Notes: generated by a model not told the origin, from the sequence alone. Counted from the first letter of the stretch, positions 16,968-27,076 are shown. The stretch is DNA of 64,000 bases from Moritella yayanosii (GCF_900465055.1 NZ_LS483250.1:1426001-1490000); one strand, 5' to 3'. Numbers and translations: made by a program.

Positions 16968-17753
16968 TTAGAAGAAAATAAACTTCGAACCAACACCCAA
17001 TAGCAACAACGCAAAATAACGTTTTAGGATATGACTTGGCAAAGAATGGGCTAATTTTGCCCCTTGTTTCGCAAACACGGTACTGGTAATGATAATGCCA
17101 AAGAACGCCGGTAAATAAATATAACCCAAGCTGTATTCGGGTAATTCAGGGTTATTCCAGCCAGTAATGATATAAGTGCACATACCCGCTACCGCAATCG
17201 GTAACCCACAAGCGGAAGAAGTAGCAACCGCATTACGCATTTCCACACGACACCAAGATAAGTAAGGCACGGTTAGCGAACCACCACCAATACCAAATAA
17301 TGCTGAAATTGCACCAATAACACCACCTGCAACACTCAATCCGGCACCCGTTGGTAACTCATGCTCTGCGTTTGGTTTTAAATTAAGACCCATTTGCACG
17401 GCCACGATTAATGCATAAATACCAATGATCATTTGCAATGTTTCACCGGGCAAATAGTCAGCAAAAATACTGCCTAGTACCGCACCAATCACAATACCAA
17501 ACGTCAGGCGCTTGACCAGAGACCAATCAATGGCCCCTTTACTGTGATGGGTTTTTATCGAACTCATCGAGGTAAAGATAATGGTTGCTAGCGAAGTACC
17601 AATGGCTAATTGCGTCAGTACCTGTGGCGAAAGGTCTTGTAAGCTAAAAGAGAAGACTAATGCCGGCACGATAATTAAACCGCCACCGACACCAAACAGC
17701 CCTGCAATCAACCCTGCCGCAGCACCTAAAACTAAATATAAAACCACAATCAT
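16968..17753 (-). CDS. TauE/SafE-family permease
   Basis: 261 residues from the ATG at 17753, which has AAGGA nine bases upstream. About eight membrane helices arranged as two repeats, each with a glycine-rich turn: GLIAGLFGVGGGLIIVPAL near the start and GAISALFGIGGGSLTVPYLSW in the middle, the hallmark of TauE/SafE (sulfite/sulfonate exporter) proteins. The substrate cannot be read from sequence; sulfite, sulfoacetate or other small anions are precedents. Alone between the men operon and an amino-acid antiporter, so context does not help. Confidence 0.85.
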   Translation of the reverse strand: MIVVLYLVLGAAAGLIAGLFGVGGGLIIVPALVFSFSLQDLSPQVLTQLAIGTSLATIIFTSMSSIKTHHSKGAIDWSLVKRLTFGIVIGAVLGSIFADYLPGETLQMIIGIYALIVAVQMGLNLKPNAEHELPTGAGLSVAGGVIGAISALFGIGGGSLTVPYLSWCRVEMRNAVATSSACGLPIAVAGMCTYIITGWNNPELPEYSLGYIYLPAFFGIIITSTVFAKQGAKLAHSLPSHILKRYFALLLLGVGSKFIFF

Positions 17754-17888
17754 CACGATAAATCCTTTTAAACACACACCTACATTTGAGGTCGTACTAT
17801 ATCAAACTTGAAATAATAAAGTATCTAAGTTGATATAAGAAAGTGGCAATGATGGTGGTCTACACACTAAACAATGGTGGTCGATACG

Positions 17889-19322
17889 CTAAGAAAGTGA
17901 CAGCACACCCGTTGATAACAGGTAAATAGCCCCCGCAGCGCCAGCGAGTAACAACAGAGAGTAAGCGTAATCTCGCTTGCTAAATGCCTGCTGTTTTTCG
18001 CTAAGGGCTTTTTTGTAAACCAACACACCCGGTAAATATAACAATGCACATAGCAGCATGTATTCAACCCCCGCCGCATACACAAGCCAAGCACCATAAA
18101 ATGAGGATACTAATGCAATAACAAGATCTTTCTTACGACTTTCAGTGGCACTATAACCTTCACCGCTTAGCGCTACTTTTACGCCGTAAGCACCGACTAA
18201 GAAGTACGGTAATAACACCGCCGAAGTAGCAATGTTGACCAGTGCTAAATACGAGCTTTCTTGTAACAAGGTTAAGATCAAAAACAGCTGCACCAAACAA
18301 GATGAGAACCACAATGATGTTGTTGCTACGCCGTTGTTGTTTTCTTTGGTAAATGCTTTCGGGAACAACCCTTCTTTCGCAGCAATGAAAGGGACTTCGG
18401 CACTGATCACCGTCCAGCTTAATAACGCGCCGGATACTGAAATAATCAGACCCGCATTGATCAGCATTGCGCCCCAAGGTCCGACAATCACTTCTAAAAT
18501 ATGAGCCATTGATGGATTTTGTAATGCGGCGACTTCCGGTTGCGTCATCACACCTAAGGTAAACAAGCTCACCGCGATGTAGAGTATTAATGCCGAGAAC
18601 AGCGCAATACCGGTTGCTTTCGCCACATCACGTTTGTCTTGCGCACGGTTAGATAAAATAACCGCCCCTTCGATACCAATGAACACCCATAATGTCACCA
18701 TCATAGTCGCTTTAACTTGGTCTAATACCGAGCCTAATTCCGGTGTTTGCTCACCCCAAAAATCAAGGGTAAATTTATCTAGCTTAAATGCCATAATAAC
18801 CAAACAAATGAAGGTTAAAATAGGGATGATTTTAGCAATCGTCGCAAAGACATTAATCAAGGCCGCACGAGCCACACCACGTAATACCAACGCATGCATA
18901 AACCAGATTAATAACGAACCACCTAATATCGCAATCGGTGTATTACCCTGTCCCATCATTGGATTTTCTGGGGTATCGACAAAATAGCCAATCGCACTGA
19001 AAAATACCACTGCATAGGAAACATTCGCCAATAAGTTACAGATCCAGTAACCCCAAGCCGACATAAAACCGATGTAGTTACCAAAACCCGCTTGCGCATA
19101 CGAGAAAATACCGCCATTCAAATTAGGGTAGCGCACCACAAGATTACGTAATACCGACACCAGAGCTAACATACCGCAACCCGTAATCAACCAACCCAGT
19201 GTAATGGCGCCAGGTGATGCGGATACAGCCACATTTTGCGGTAGACTAAATATTCCGGCACCGACCATGGTACTGAATACCAATGCCACTAACATGCCTA
19301 GTCCAAGTTTGTTTTCCATCAA
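17889..19322 (-). CDS. APC-family basic amino acid/polyamine antiporter
   Basis: 477 residues, twelve membrane helices. The first helix has STMVGAGIFSLP, the unwound substrate-binding G-A-G motif of APC antiporters, and helix 6 has WVFIGIEGAVILSNRAQ, like ArcD/AdiC-type arginine-ornithine, arginine-agmatine or histidine-histamine exchangers. It would swap an amino acid for its product across the inner membrane. No decarboxylase or arc genes lie nearby, so the exact substrate is open. Confidence 0.82.
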   Translation of the reverse strand: MMENKLGLGMLVALVFSTMVGAGIFSLPQNVAVSASPGAITLGWLITGCGMLALVSVLRNLVVRYPNLNGGIFSYAQAGFGNYIGFMSAWGYWICNLLANVSYAVVFFSAIGYFVDTPENPMMGQGNTPIAILGGSLLIWFMHALVLRGVARAALINVFATIAKIIPILTFICLVIMAFKLDKFTLDFWGEQTPELGSVLDQVKATMMVTLWVFIGIEGAVILSNRAQDKRDVAKATGIALFSALILYIAVSLFTLGVMTQPEVAALQNPSMAHILEVIVGPWGAMLINAGLIISVSGALLSWTVISAEVPFIAAKEGLFPKAFTKENNNGVATTSLWFSSCLVQLFLILTLLQESSYLALVNIATSAVLLPYFLVGAYGVKVALSGEGYSATESRKKDLVIALVSSFYGAWLVYAAGVEYMLLCALLYLPGVLVYKKALSEKQQAFSKRDYAYSLLLLAGAAGAIYLLSTGVLSLS

Positions 19323-19589
19323 TAATTCCTAAATCAAGCCAGGTTGCGACATAAAATACCGTAACAACCTAATTTACGCTCGTTAATATACAATAATCTA
19401 GCGAATTGTATGGGATTATTATAGATATGCAAGAATATTCACTAAATTTGCATAATTCCAACTTGAAACGTAAAGTTGCTGATAAACTGAGCAGAACCAC
19501 GCATCACCCGATTTAACTTATCTTTTTTCTTACATCTTGTGCACCATTCAGTTAAAATATGCGGTTCGATTTCTTGCAAAATAATAATC

Positions 19590-22500
19590 ATGACTGATTC
19601 TTCACAACAATATCTTTGTCGCACAACTTACCTTATTGATAGCTTTTGGCCGGGTAAATTACTTGAGTTAAATAACACAGGTAATATCAAAGTAGCGGGG
19701 ACCAATGGTGCCGGTAAAACAACACTACTTAAACTGCCGATGCTGTTTTGGGGTGCGCGACCTGGACGTATTGTTGAACGTAATGCCAACAAGAAATCAT
19801 TTGCCGCGTATTATTTACCACGTAAAACCAGCTACATCATTTTTGACTACCAGCGTCCAAACGGTACGCCAGATCCCCAACTGTGTCACGTACTGATAAA
19901 AAGCGACGGCGATAAACTGCAGTACCGCTTTATCGACAGTCCGTTTGATATCAAAATGTACCTTGATGACGAGGGTAATATCTTTAGCGATGATGACATC
20001 AAACGTAACTATCGTACTCAGGTTCGTTGTGAAGTAAGTAGCCTGCTAAGTGTCGATGATTATGCAAGAGTCATTCAGAATCATCGTGATCTCGGCGGCA
20101 AGAAATCACTGCGTGCACTGCAACAACGTTTTTCAATGAGCCAAACACCAATTAAGCACATTGAAAAAGTCATTACCTCGGTATTTAATAAGATCTCTAA
20201 TTTCGACGTAATCAAACAAATGATCATCGAGATCTCGCAAGACGCCATCAGTTCGGAAATGCTTAGCCATAACGTTACTGACATGGTTAATATTGATAAA
20301 AGCGATATCGATAGCTGGCTAGCCGATCTGCATTCATCACAAGCAATTCTCAATCTAGAAGAGAAGATCCTAGCGTCATTAACTGACATTGATTCACTGG
20401 TTGAAATAAAAAAAGATCTACAGCACCTGCATCACCTTGCTGATATCTACCAACAGAAGTGTAATCAAGATCAAGGCACCGCGGACACGCGTTTAAAAGA
20501 AGTACTGCTTGAACTGTCCGACTTAAAAGAAGCACACCGACAGCAAGTATTAGCGATCGAAGACGCCTGCCACGATGAAGAAAAAGCGCATCGCGAAATA
20601 AAACACGATCTGGATAAGTTAGAACAAGAAAAGATTGATTTTGAAGATGATGAAGCAGCAACTTATCAGCAACGTGGTTCTGAGTTATCTGATTTTACCT
20701 TACGCTTAATCAATCTAAATAATGAACAAACCTTATTAAGTGAAAAATCAGCGGATCTTAGTCGCACATTTACCGAACAACAGCAAAAGCAAGAGCTTGA
20801 TTTTAACAAGCGTGAGCAACAGCTGACTAACGAGATCAGTTCTCAGCGTCAGCAGTTTACCACCGAGTTAAGTGAAAATAAACTGCACTATGCGACGTTA
20901 GAAAGTGAATTAAGAACTCAAACACAAGCGCAGGTTGATCAATTAACCGAAAATAAAACACCGCTTGAACATACTAAGATCTCGCTTAATTTGCAGTTGA
21001 CACAACCGCAATCTGATCCAGAACTTACAAACCAATCTCAGCAATTACAACAGAATTTAAGCCAGTGTCGTCGTCGTATTAGCGAGCGTCAAGAAGCCTA
21101 CAACCGTGTTAGCAGCGAGTCTCAAAGCTTACGCCAAAAACAACATCAAGCGCTGCAAACCAACGATCGCTTAAAAATTGAATTAAACCATTTAGCGCAG
21201 CAGCACCGCGATGTACAAACGCTATTAAGCCCAGCCAAAGGTTCTTTACATGCCTTCCTTGTTGAACACGTGCCAAACTGGCAAAACAACATTGGTCGTG
21301 TCATTAACCCTGAGTTATTAAAGCACCTGCATCTTGAACCAGAGTTATTAGCCGCATTTGCTAACGCAGCGAAACAAGCCGATACTGAAACCGCGCTAAC
21401 CCAAGTGCAAGACTTTTATGGCATCAAAATAAACCTGAACACCCTAGAAAATGCGTCGTTTACAGACAGTGCATTAGCAGAAAAAGAACAGCATATCACA
21501 ACGCAGATTGGCGCTAAGAAAGCGGAACTAGAACAACTGCAACAAGCACTTGAGCTGATCAACAAAGACGTAGAAGAGCTTGATAAACAATTAATGTCGA
21601 GCAAGCAATTACTGTTTAAACAGAATCAACTACTCACTAGCTTAGTAAATGAAGAAGATGAATTAAACAGTAAATTAGAACAGCATCAAACCTTAGCGAT
21701 TGCGCGAGTACAAACTGAATTAGCGGATACAGAACTACTCTTAGTTCAAGCACTACAAGCATTAAGCCAAGCGAAAGTTGACTATCAAAGTCGTCATAAC
21801 GAACTCAACAACGAACGTTTAGGCGTACATTGCCAGCTAGAGACTGACTATAATCAGCGTATTGATAGTTACCAGTCATCACTCGATAATCTGCGCAATG
21901 AAGCACAAGTTGAAATGCAACGTATTGCCGATGCCCTCCAAGCCGCACTGAGTGACGCGGGGATTAATGCCAGCATCTTTAACGCCCTTGAAGCGAAAAT
22001 ACAACAAACCATGAAAGCGGTTGAGAATGCCAAAATATTCCAACAAAAAGCAGATAAGTATAATAGCTGGTTAGAAACATCATGGTCGCAAGTGGAACCA
22101 GGTCGAGAGCGTTTACGTCGTTTAGATACTGCGATCCAACGTTTCCAACAGCAATTAAAAGATAAAAAGCAAGACTATCAGCAGTCAACCGATAAGCTAG
22201 AACAAGAAAAAACCCAGCTCGATAAGCTCGTTACTGACTTAGTATTACAATTAAAAGGCTTAGATAACAGCCTCGTCAAACTTGCAGACTACCCGGCTGT
22301 GACACATGATGATTTACCAGAATACAGCGTCAACAACATCTCTAAGCTAACCAACAGTCAAATGAGTCTGTTAGGTAAACAACAAAGTAATGTATTAAGC
22401 TCGGTGAATAAAATTAGCAGTGAATTAAAACGTTACTCAAGAAGTACACTGCAAATTGGCTGGTTAGAAAACCGCATTGAAAGTGATCCAGAGATGGTGA

Positions 22501-23429
22501 ACTACCGTCTGGAAGAAGCGATTAACAGCGGTGAGCAGTTGAGCTATGTATTGAAAAATGCCAAATTGTTGCAAACATCGACAACGCACGAAGTGGAATT
22601 ACGGGCTAACGATATTTTATCTATCTATACCCATTTAAGTAACTTTGATCGCAACATTACCCGTACCGGTCGTAAACTGTCTAGCCACATGAATGGTAAG
22701 CAGTTCTTCTCCGCCCTTGGTGATATTAAAATTGCTATTCGTACTAAAATGGACAAGTTAGGTTACTGGAAACAGCTTGAGAATGTAAACGCGGCGTTTG
22801 AGGCATACCAAGCCAATACCGAACTCACACACGATCGCAGCATTCCACAAGACTTAATCGATAGCTTAGATGAACTGTCGGCGGTATTGCCAAAAAACAA
22901 TAGCATGCAGCACAATGAGTTATTTGATATTGAATTCACCATTGTGGAAAATGGTCGAACGACTCGTGCGACAACGCCAAAAGAATTGGAAGATGTATCA
23001 TCAACGGGTCTATCTTATCTGGCATTAATCACCTTCTTTACCGGCTTAACGACCATGTTACGCCCCGATGCAAATACCGTGATCACTTGGCCTGTGGATG
23101 AATTAGGTGAGCTCCACGCTGAAAATATTCAGGCGATGCTAACGATGCTAAACCAGCACGGCATTCTGATCATGACAGCATCACCGTCAACCGATAAATC
23201 AGTATTGCAATTATTCGATCATCTATATGAAATTGATAGCCGTAACAAACGTCTGATCCAGATGAATGTTGACGATGATCCACTCATGGCACTGTTAAAT
23301 GGGGATGCCAAACAAGCCTTAGCAGCAGAGCCTGAATTAACGTCACCGGTAAGCGCAGAGACGTCGTCTACAACTACAGCATCAATCATAGCCGCAACGA
23401 CACCAGTCACTATGCAAGAAGAGGGTTAA
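19590..23429 (+). CDS. SMC-like ATPase of an MksB/JetC type complex
   Basis: 1279 residues from the ATG at 19590 (an upstream in-frame ATG at 19539 adds 17 unconserved residues). Walker A GTNGAGKTT at residues 37-45; two long coiled coils (about 270-560 and 650-1010) around a hinge near SLHAFLVEHVPNWQNNIGRV; ABC signature STGLSYLAL near 1138; Walker B TWPVDELGEL with D1170 and E1171. This is an SMC-type DNA-loop motor resembling MukB/MksB and Wadjet JetC. First gene of a four-gene operon with small-subunit, kleisin-like and TOPRIM genes, spaced by 3, -1 and -1 bases. In such systems it extrudes DNA and helps detect small circular plasmids. Confidence 0.85.
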   Translation: MTDSSQQYLCRTTYLIDSFWPGKLLELNNTGNIKVAGTNGAGKTTLLKLPMLFWGARPGRIVERNANKKSFAAYYLPRKTSYIIFDYQRPNGTPDPQLCHVLIKSDGDKLQYRFIDSPFDIKMYLDDEGNIFSDDDIKRNYRTQVRCEVSSLLSVDDYARVIQNHRDLGGKKSLRALQQRFSMSQTPIKHIEKVITSVFNKISNFDVIKQMIIEISQDAISSEMLSHNVTDMVNIDKSDIDSWLADLHSSQAILNLEEKILASLTDIDSLVEIKKDLQHLHHLADIYQQKCNQDQGTADTRLKEVLLELSDLKEAHRQQVLAIEDACHDEEKAHREIKHDLDKLEQEKIDFEDDEAATYQQRGSELSDFTLRLINLNNEQTLLSEKSADLSRTFTEQQQKQELDFNKREQQLTNEISSQRQQFTTELSENKLHYATLESELRTQTQAQVDQLTENKTPLEHTKISLNLQLTQPQSDPELTNQSQQLQQNLSQCRRRISERQEAYNRVSSESQSLRQKQHQALQTNDRLKIELNHLAQQHRDVQTLLSPAKGSLHAFLVEHVPNWQNNIGRVINPELLKHLHLEPELLAAFANAAKQADTETALTQVQDFYGIKINLNTLENASFTDSALAEKEQHITTQIGAKKAELEQLQQALELINKDVEELDKQLMSSKQLLFKQNQLLTSLVNEEDELNSKLEQHQTLAIARVQTELADTELLLVQALQALSQAKVDYQSRHNELNNERLGVHCQLETDYNQRIDSYQSSLDNLRNEAQVEMQRIADALQAALSDAGINASIFNALEAKIQQTMKAVENAKIFQQKADKYNSWLETSWSQVEPGRERLRRLDTAIQRFQQQLKDKKQDYQQSTDKLEQEKTQLDKLVTDLVLQLKGLDNSLVKLADYPAVTHDDLPEYSVNNISKLTNSQMSLLGKQQSNVLSSVNKISSELKRYSRSTLQIGWLENRIESDPEMVNYRLEEAINSGEQLSYVLKNAKLLQTSTTHEVELRANDILSIYTHLSNFDRNITRTGRKLSSHMNGKQFFSALGDIKIAIRTKMDKLGYWKQLENVNAAFEAYQANTELTHDRSIPQDLIDSLDELSAVLPKNNSMQHNELFDIEFTIVENGRTTRATTPKELEDVSSTGLSYLALITFFTGLTTMLRPDANTVITWPVDELGELHAENIQAMLTMLNQHGILIMTASPSTDKSVLQLFDHLYEIDSRNKRLIQMNVDDDPLMALLNGDAKQALAAEPELTSPVSAETSSTTTASIIAATTPVTMQEEG

Positions 23430-23432
23430 CCC

Positions 23433-24065
23433 ATGTTTCAAACTACCGTTGAATTATTGTTACAGGGTCATACCATTTGTCAGGTCAGTCGACCTGATGC
23501 ATACCGCTACCTGTCTGAGCAAAGCTTATTTGAAAAGATAAATGATTACCTGCGTTTGATTAACCGTAAGGTAAAAGTGATTGAAGACGGCTTAGCCTTT
23601 GTCGCTTGTTACTGCACCATTGAAGAAGAAAACCGCGCAGATATTCGTCAGCAGTTACGCCAAGTACGTGATATTTTCCGTCCATTGGTTAACTTTTTAG
23701 ATCTCGCCATGACCGCCCTGGTACATGATTGTGCCATGCGCGCAGGCGATACCATTCGTTTGTCTGAGTTATTACGTGGTATTGAGCACGAGCCAACGTT
23801 AAAACAACAATTGGCGTTATTAACCAATAAAGGTATTTTCAAAACTAGCCGTAATGATATCTCGGAACAACTTAACTTTATCTTAAAAAAATTAGCTGAT
23901 GCTGGCTACGTACAACGTTTAGAGACGGGTAGTACTCTTTATCAGATCACCGCTAAAATGAATTACATTCACGAGTTAATTGATTTTATTAATGACAGTG
24001 AATCGTTGAAATTAGAAACACAAGATAACCCTATCTTCGATGACTCACAGTCGGAGATGTTTTAA
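23433..24065 (+). CDS. MksE/JetB-like small subunit
   Basis: 210 residues. Two predicted winged-helix regions: the N-terminal part with RYLSEQSLFEKINDYLRLINRKVKVIEDG and the C-terminal part with LLTNKGIFKTSRNDISEQLNFILKKLADAGYVQRLETGSTLYQIT. This is the layout of MukE/MksE (DUF4194, JetB), which bridges kleisin and DNA. Starts three bases after the SMC gene and its stop overlaps the next start (TAATG). I place it by pattern and by its neighbours rather than by a unique motif. Confidence 0.75.
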   Translation: MFQTTVELLLQGHTICQVSRPDAYRYLSEQSLFEKINDYLRLINRKVKVIEDGLAFVACYCTIEEENRADIRQQLRQVRDIFRPLVNFLDLAMTALVHDCAMRAGDTIRLSELLRGIEHEPTLKQQLALLTNKGIFKTSRNDISEQLNFILKKLADAGYVQRLETGSTLYQITAKMNYIHELIDFINDSESLKLETQDNPIFDDSQSEMF

Positions 24066-25339
24066 TGTCACAGTTGCAAAGCGCTTCTGAAGTCGAAAAA
24101 ATTGCCCAGATAATACGCACCTCGTTTGCTAAGACAAACAGCAGCATGTTAGCGCAAGCATATTTCGATGGTGGCATTATTGATAATGGTGAGAACACCG
24201 CCTTGTTAGAAATGCTCACCAAGAATGGGCTGATCCGCCCAAGTGAAGAAGATGGCACTTATATGCTGGCCATCAACTTAAAGCGTATTCTAGACAAACT
24301 ATTATTACGCCATGCGTCTTATCGTAAACGTACTGATATTGCCAAAGTCATGCAACACATTGACGGCGATATTAAGTCGTATAAGCGTGCATTATTAACC
24401 GGTCAGCACAATGAAGTTGCCTTCTATTTAAGTCAGGTTGACGAAGAGCTTTACGGCATTGTTTATGAATTAGAAGACAGTGTCAGTGGCTTGTTCGCGG
24501 CGATCACCAGTAAGTTCGGTTTTGTGGATAGCTTAGAAAGTAAGATCCATGAAAATGAAAAAGCCATCGCTTATACCGAAGGTCTACTCAATGCGCTAGC
24601 CGATATTAATCTTAGTGATGTATATGATTGGCTCAATTGGGATGATGTGCCTGCCGAGCTCAGCCGTAAAGTCACCTTCTTTATTGATGGTTATCGTCGT
24701 ATTAACCGTCAGTTAGAAGGCGCGGTTCATCGCATGCGTCAATTACTCATGACCCTGCGTAAGCAAAATGAACAAGTAGCCCGCCTTAAGGCCATGTCTA
24801 AATTCCTGAAAGACAATCCAATCTGGGAATTAGACGACTACGCGGAACGTGAGCAAGTACCGGCTATCTTCAATCGCGTTGCGCCACTGCAATTATCAGC
24901 CAGTGTTGATATTAGCAATCAGGTACAGCAAGAAGAACTCACCGACATTTACAACTCATTGCGTAAAGAAAGTAAGTCAGATGCTGACACCGTTGATTTA
25001 CGCAGCAGTGGTCGTATTGATGACTTACAACAAAAAGCCCGTCAACTCGAAGCCGACTATGTATTGTCACAGTGCGAAGCGTTGTTTACCCAAGTATTGA
25101 GTAATAAAGGTGACCCCTTCTCGGCCCTGCACTATTGGCAGCAAGACAACCAGCTCACCGATATTTTACCGAAACATTTATGGTTAAGTATTCTTTATAA
25201 TGAATACTACAAGTGCGCGCCCGCCGTGCGAAAAGTGATGGCGATTGATTTTCCTAACGCCAGCACCACTGAATTACCGGGTTCGATATTAATCTCAGGC
25301 AATTTACGCGTTCGCGATATTCAATTACTGCGAGATTAA
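24065..25339 (+). CDS. MukF/MksF/JetA-like kleisin subunit
   Basis: 424 residues, largely helical. An N-terminal winged-helix-like part (about 1-90, with ILDKLLLRHASYRKRTDIAK), a middle helical bundle (VYELEDSVSGLFAAITSKFGF... RRINRQLEGAVHRMRQLLMTLR) and a C-terminal part rich in charged helices. That is the arrangement of non-SMC kleisins which close the SMC ring (MukF, MksF, JetA). Overlaps both neighbours by one base (TAATG at each end), so stoichiometric expression is likely. No catalytic motif is expected or seen. Confidence 0.72.
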   Translation: MSQLQSASEVEKIAQIIRTSFAKTNSSMLAQAYFDGGIIDNGENTALLEMLTKNGLIRPSEEDGTYMLAINLKRILDKLLLRHASYRKRTDIAKVMQHIDGDIKSYKRALLTGQHNEVAFYLSQVDEELYGIVYELEDSVSGLFAAITSKFGFVDSLESKIHENEKAIAYTEGLLNALADINLSDVYDWLNWDDVPAELSRKVTFFIDGYRRINRQLEGAVHRMRQLLMTLRKQNEQVARLKAMSKFLKDNPIWELDDYAEREQVPAIFNRVAPLQLSASVDISNQVQQEELTDIYNSLRKESKSDADTVDLRSSGRIDDLQQKARQLEADYVLSQCEALFTQVLSNKGDPFSALHYWQQDNQLTDILPKHLWLSILYNEYYKCAPAVRKVMAIDFPNASTTELPGSILISGNLRVRDIQLLRD

Positions 25340-26250
25340 TGATGACGATTAGCAGGACGCTATATAATCGCTGTAAAAAACTAATTGAATCGAATGAACA
25401 AGGCCTAAAATACGATGAAATTAACGCAGAAATACGGGCGTTATCCGGTTTAGGTCATAAACAAGTGATCCCAGCATCCAAAAGAACAAAACAAAAAATA
25501 TATTTCAAGCTACGCGCTGGCGAAGCAGAAGAGTTACAAGCTTTTATTAAAGCAGAAATAGGGCTTGATGTATTAACCGATCTCTACTGCAATGGTGACC
25601 GAATTGCTAACGCAGCAAGACACAATGATGAAAAGGTCGGCGCAAATGCATCACAAGATATCATTTTAGTGAATAACGCAGCCGGACAATTAAAACTTAA
25701 CCAAGAAGTAAGTTCTTTATTTCGTTCTATTCATGCTGCTGGTCAAGATCTTCGTCATAGCATGATCGACAGTATCGAACACGATGCGATTATCATCTGT
25801 GAAAACTTCACGCCCATGTACTATCTCCATCAACTGAAAAATAACCCCGTCTTCAAACACGCACTCGTCGTTTATCGTGGCGACAGCCAAAATGGTAAGC
25901 GGGCAGATGAAGTTAAACGTTTTATCGATAAACACCAATCAGAATTACCGCTCTACTATTTTGGTGATTATGATCCAGAAGGTTTTTCAATTGCCAACAG
26001 CTTTCAAGTAGACGGCATCATACTGCCAGATATCAGCCAATTTTCAGTTTTAACTAACGTCGAACTGCAAAAGTATGCAGGTAAAGACAAGTTCTTCCCA
26101 CAGCTCAATCAAGGTCAGTCTTATTTGAATGTGTCAGCGTACCCACAGTCATGGCATGCGCACATTAATTTTATGAATAAATTTCAACTTGGTTGGCAAC
26201 AAGAGCATTTACTTGGTGCTGATATAGATTGGTCGTTATATAACAAATAA
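25339..26250 (+). CDS. compact TOPRIM protein, MksG/JetD-like nuclease subunit
   Basis: 303 residues. The C-terminal half is a TOPRIM fold: DAIIICENFTP gives the acidic Glu (E155) and LYYFGDYDPEGFSIANSF gives the D-x-D pair (D210, D212), as in Spo11/topoisomerase VI subunit A and in JetD/MksG, which cut plasmid DNA held by the SMC complex. The N-terminal 100 residues hold a small helical, probably DNA-binding domain (YDEINAEIRALSG). It is shorter than the JetD proteins I remember (near 400). Directly coupled to the kleisin gene; elyC follows after 14 bases. Confidence 0.78.
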   Translation: MMTISRTLYNRCKKLIESNEQGLKYDEINAEIRALSGLGHKQVIPASKRTKQKIYFKLRAGEAEELQAFIKAEIGLDVLTDLYCNGDRIANAARHNDEKVGANASQDIILVNNAAGQLKLNQEVSSLFRSIHAAGQDLRHSMIDSIEHDAIIICENFTPMYYLHQLKNNPVFKHALVVYRGDSQNGKRADEVKRFIDKHQSELPLYYFGDYDPEGFSIANSFQVDGIILPDISQFSVLTNVELQKYAGKDKFFPQLNQGQSYLNVSAYPQSWHAHINFMNKFQLGWQQEHLLGADIDWSLYNK

Positions 26251-26264
26251 GGTATTCGGAGTCT

Positions 26265-27020
26265 ATGTTCGCACTTAAAAAAATCATTGGTACCTGGTTA
26301 ATGCCACTGCCATTACTGCTCACTTTTTTTATCCTTGCCGCACTATTATATAAATTCACCCGCTATAAACGCAGTGCCCAAGTGCTGTTTTTTAGTAGTT
26401 TTATTACATTATTGCTATTAAGCCTAGATCCAGTCGCGAGTCGTTTAGCCGCCACATTAGAGTCTCAATACCCTAGTTATCAGCAGCAAAGCGTCGATTA
26501 TATCCACGTATTGGGTAACGGTCATACAACAGTAAACAGCTTGCCGATCACCAGTCAATTAACCCCAGCAGCCCTTGCCAGAACCACTGAAGGCGTGCGG
26601 ATTTATAAACTTAACCCAACAGCGAAGTTGATTTTCAGTGGTTATAACGACGGTGATATTAACAGTAATGCAAAAATGAATGCGCGCTTAGCCATGGCGT
26701 TAGGGGTACCGAAATCAGCGATTATATTATTAGAACAACCTAAAGACACGATAGAAGAAGCCATTGATAATAAAAAGATTACTCAAGGTAAAAACCTAGT
26801 ATTAGTGACCTCGGCCACCCATATGCCAAGAGCCATGAAAATATTTCAACAACAAGGTTTATCCCCTATCCCTGCACCGACTGCACATGTCAGTAAACCG
26901 GTGAACGGGTCACCACCATTACATTACTACTTCCCTCGCGCTCGGTATCTTGCGGTAAGTGAAATAGTAGTCCATGAATGGTTAGGACTGGCTTGGTTGT
27001 CGTTAAAAAATAACCAATAA
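26265..27020 (+). CDS. elyC: ElyC/SanA/YdcF-family envelope protein (DUF218)
   Basis: 251 residues. Two N-terminal membrane helices (about 8-31 and 39-58), then a DUF218 domain: YIHVLGNGHT, LIFSGYNDGD, NAKMNARLAMALGVPKSAIILLEQPKDTIEEA and LVTSATHMPRAMKIFQQQG. The opening LKKIIGTWLMPLPLLL matches E. coli ElyC, an inner-membrane factor for peptidoglycan and lipid-carrier homeostasis. It follows the SMC-TOPRIM operon by 14 bases, so it may be co-transcribed; in E. coli elyC lies near the mukFEB genes. Confidence 0.85.
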   Translation: MFALKKIIGTWLMPLPLLLTFFILAALLYKFTRYKRSAQVLFFSSFITLLLLSLDPVASRLAATLESQYPSYQQQSVDYIHVLGNGHTTVNSLPITSQLTPAALARTTEGVRIYKLNPTAKLIFSGYNDGDINSNAKMNARLAMALGVPKSAIILLEQPKDTIEEAIDNKKITQGKNLVLVTSATHMPRAMKIFQQQGLSPIPAPTAHVSKPVNGSPPLHYYFPRARYLAVSEIVVHEWLGLAWLSLKNNQ

Positions 27021-27076
27021 GTTTTTCATTCTGTCATTCTCACTGCATTTCAGTCTAAATTGAGTCATTAAACGTG

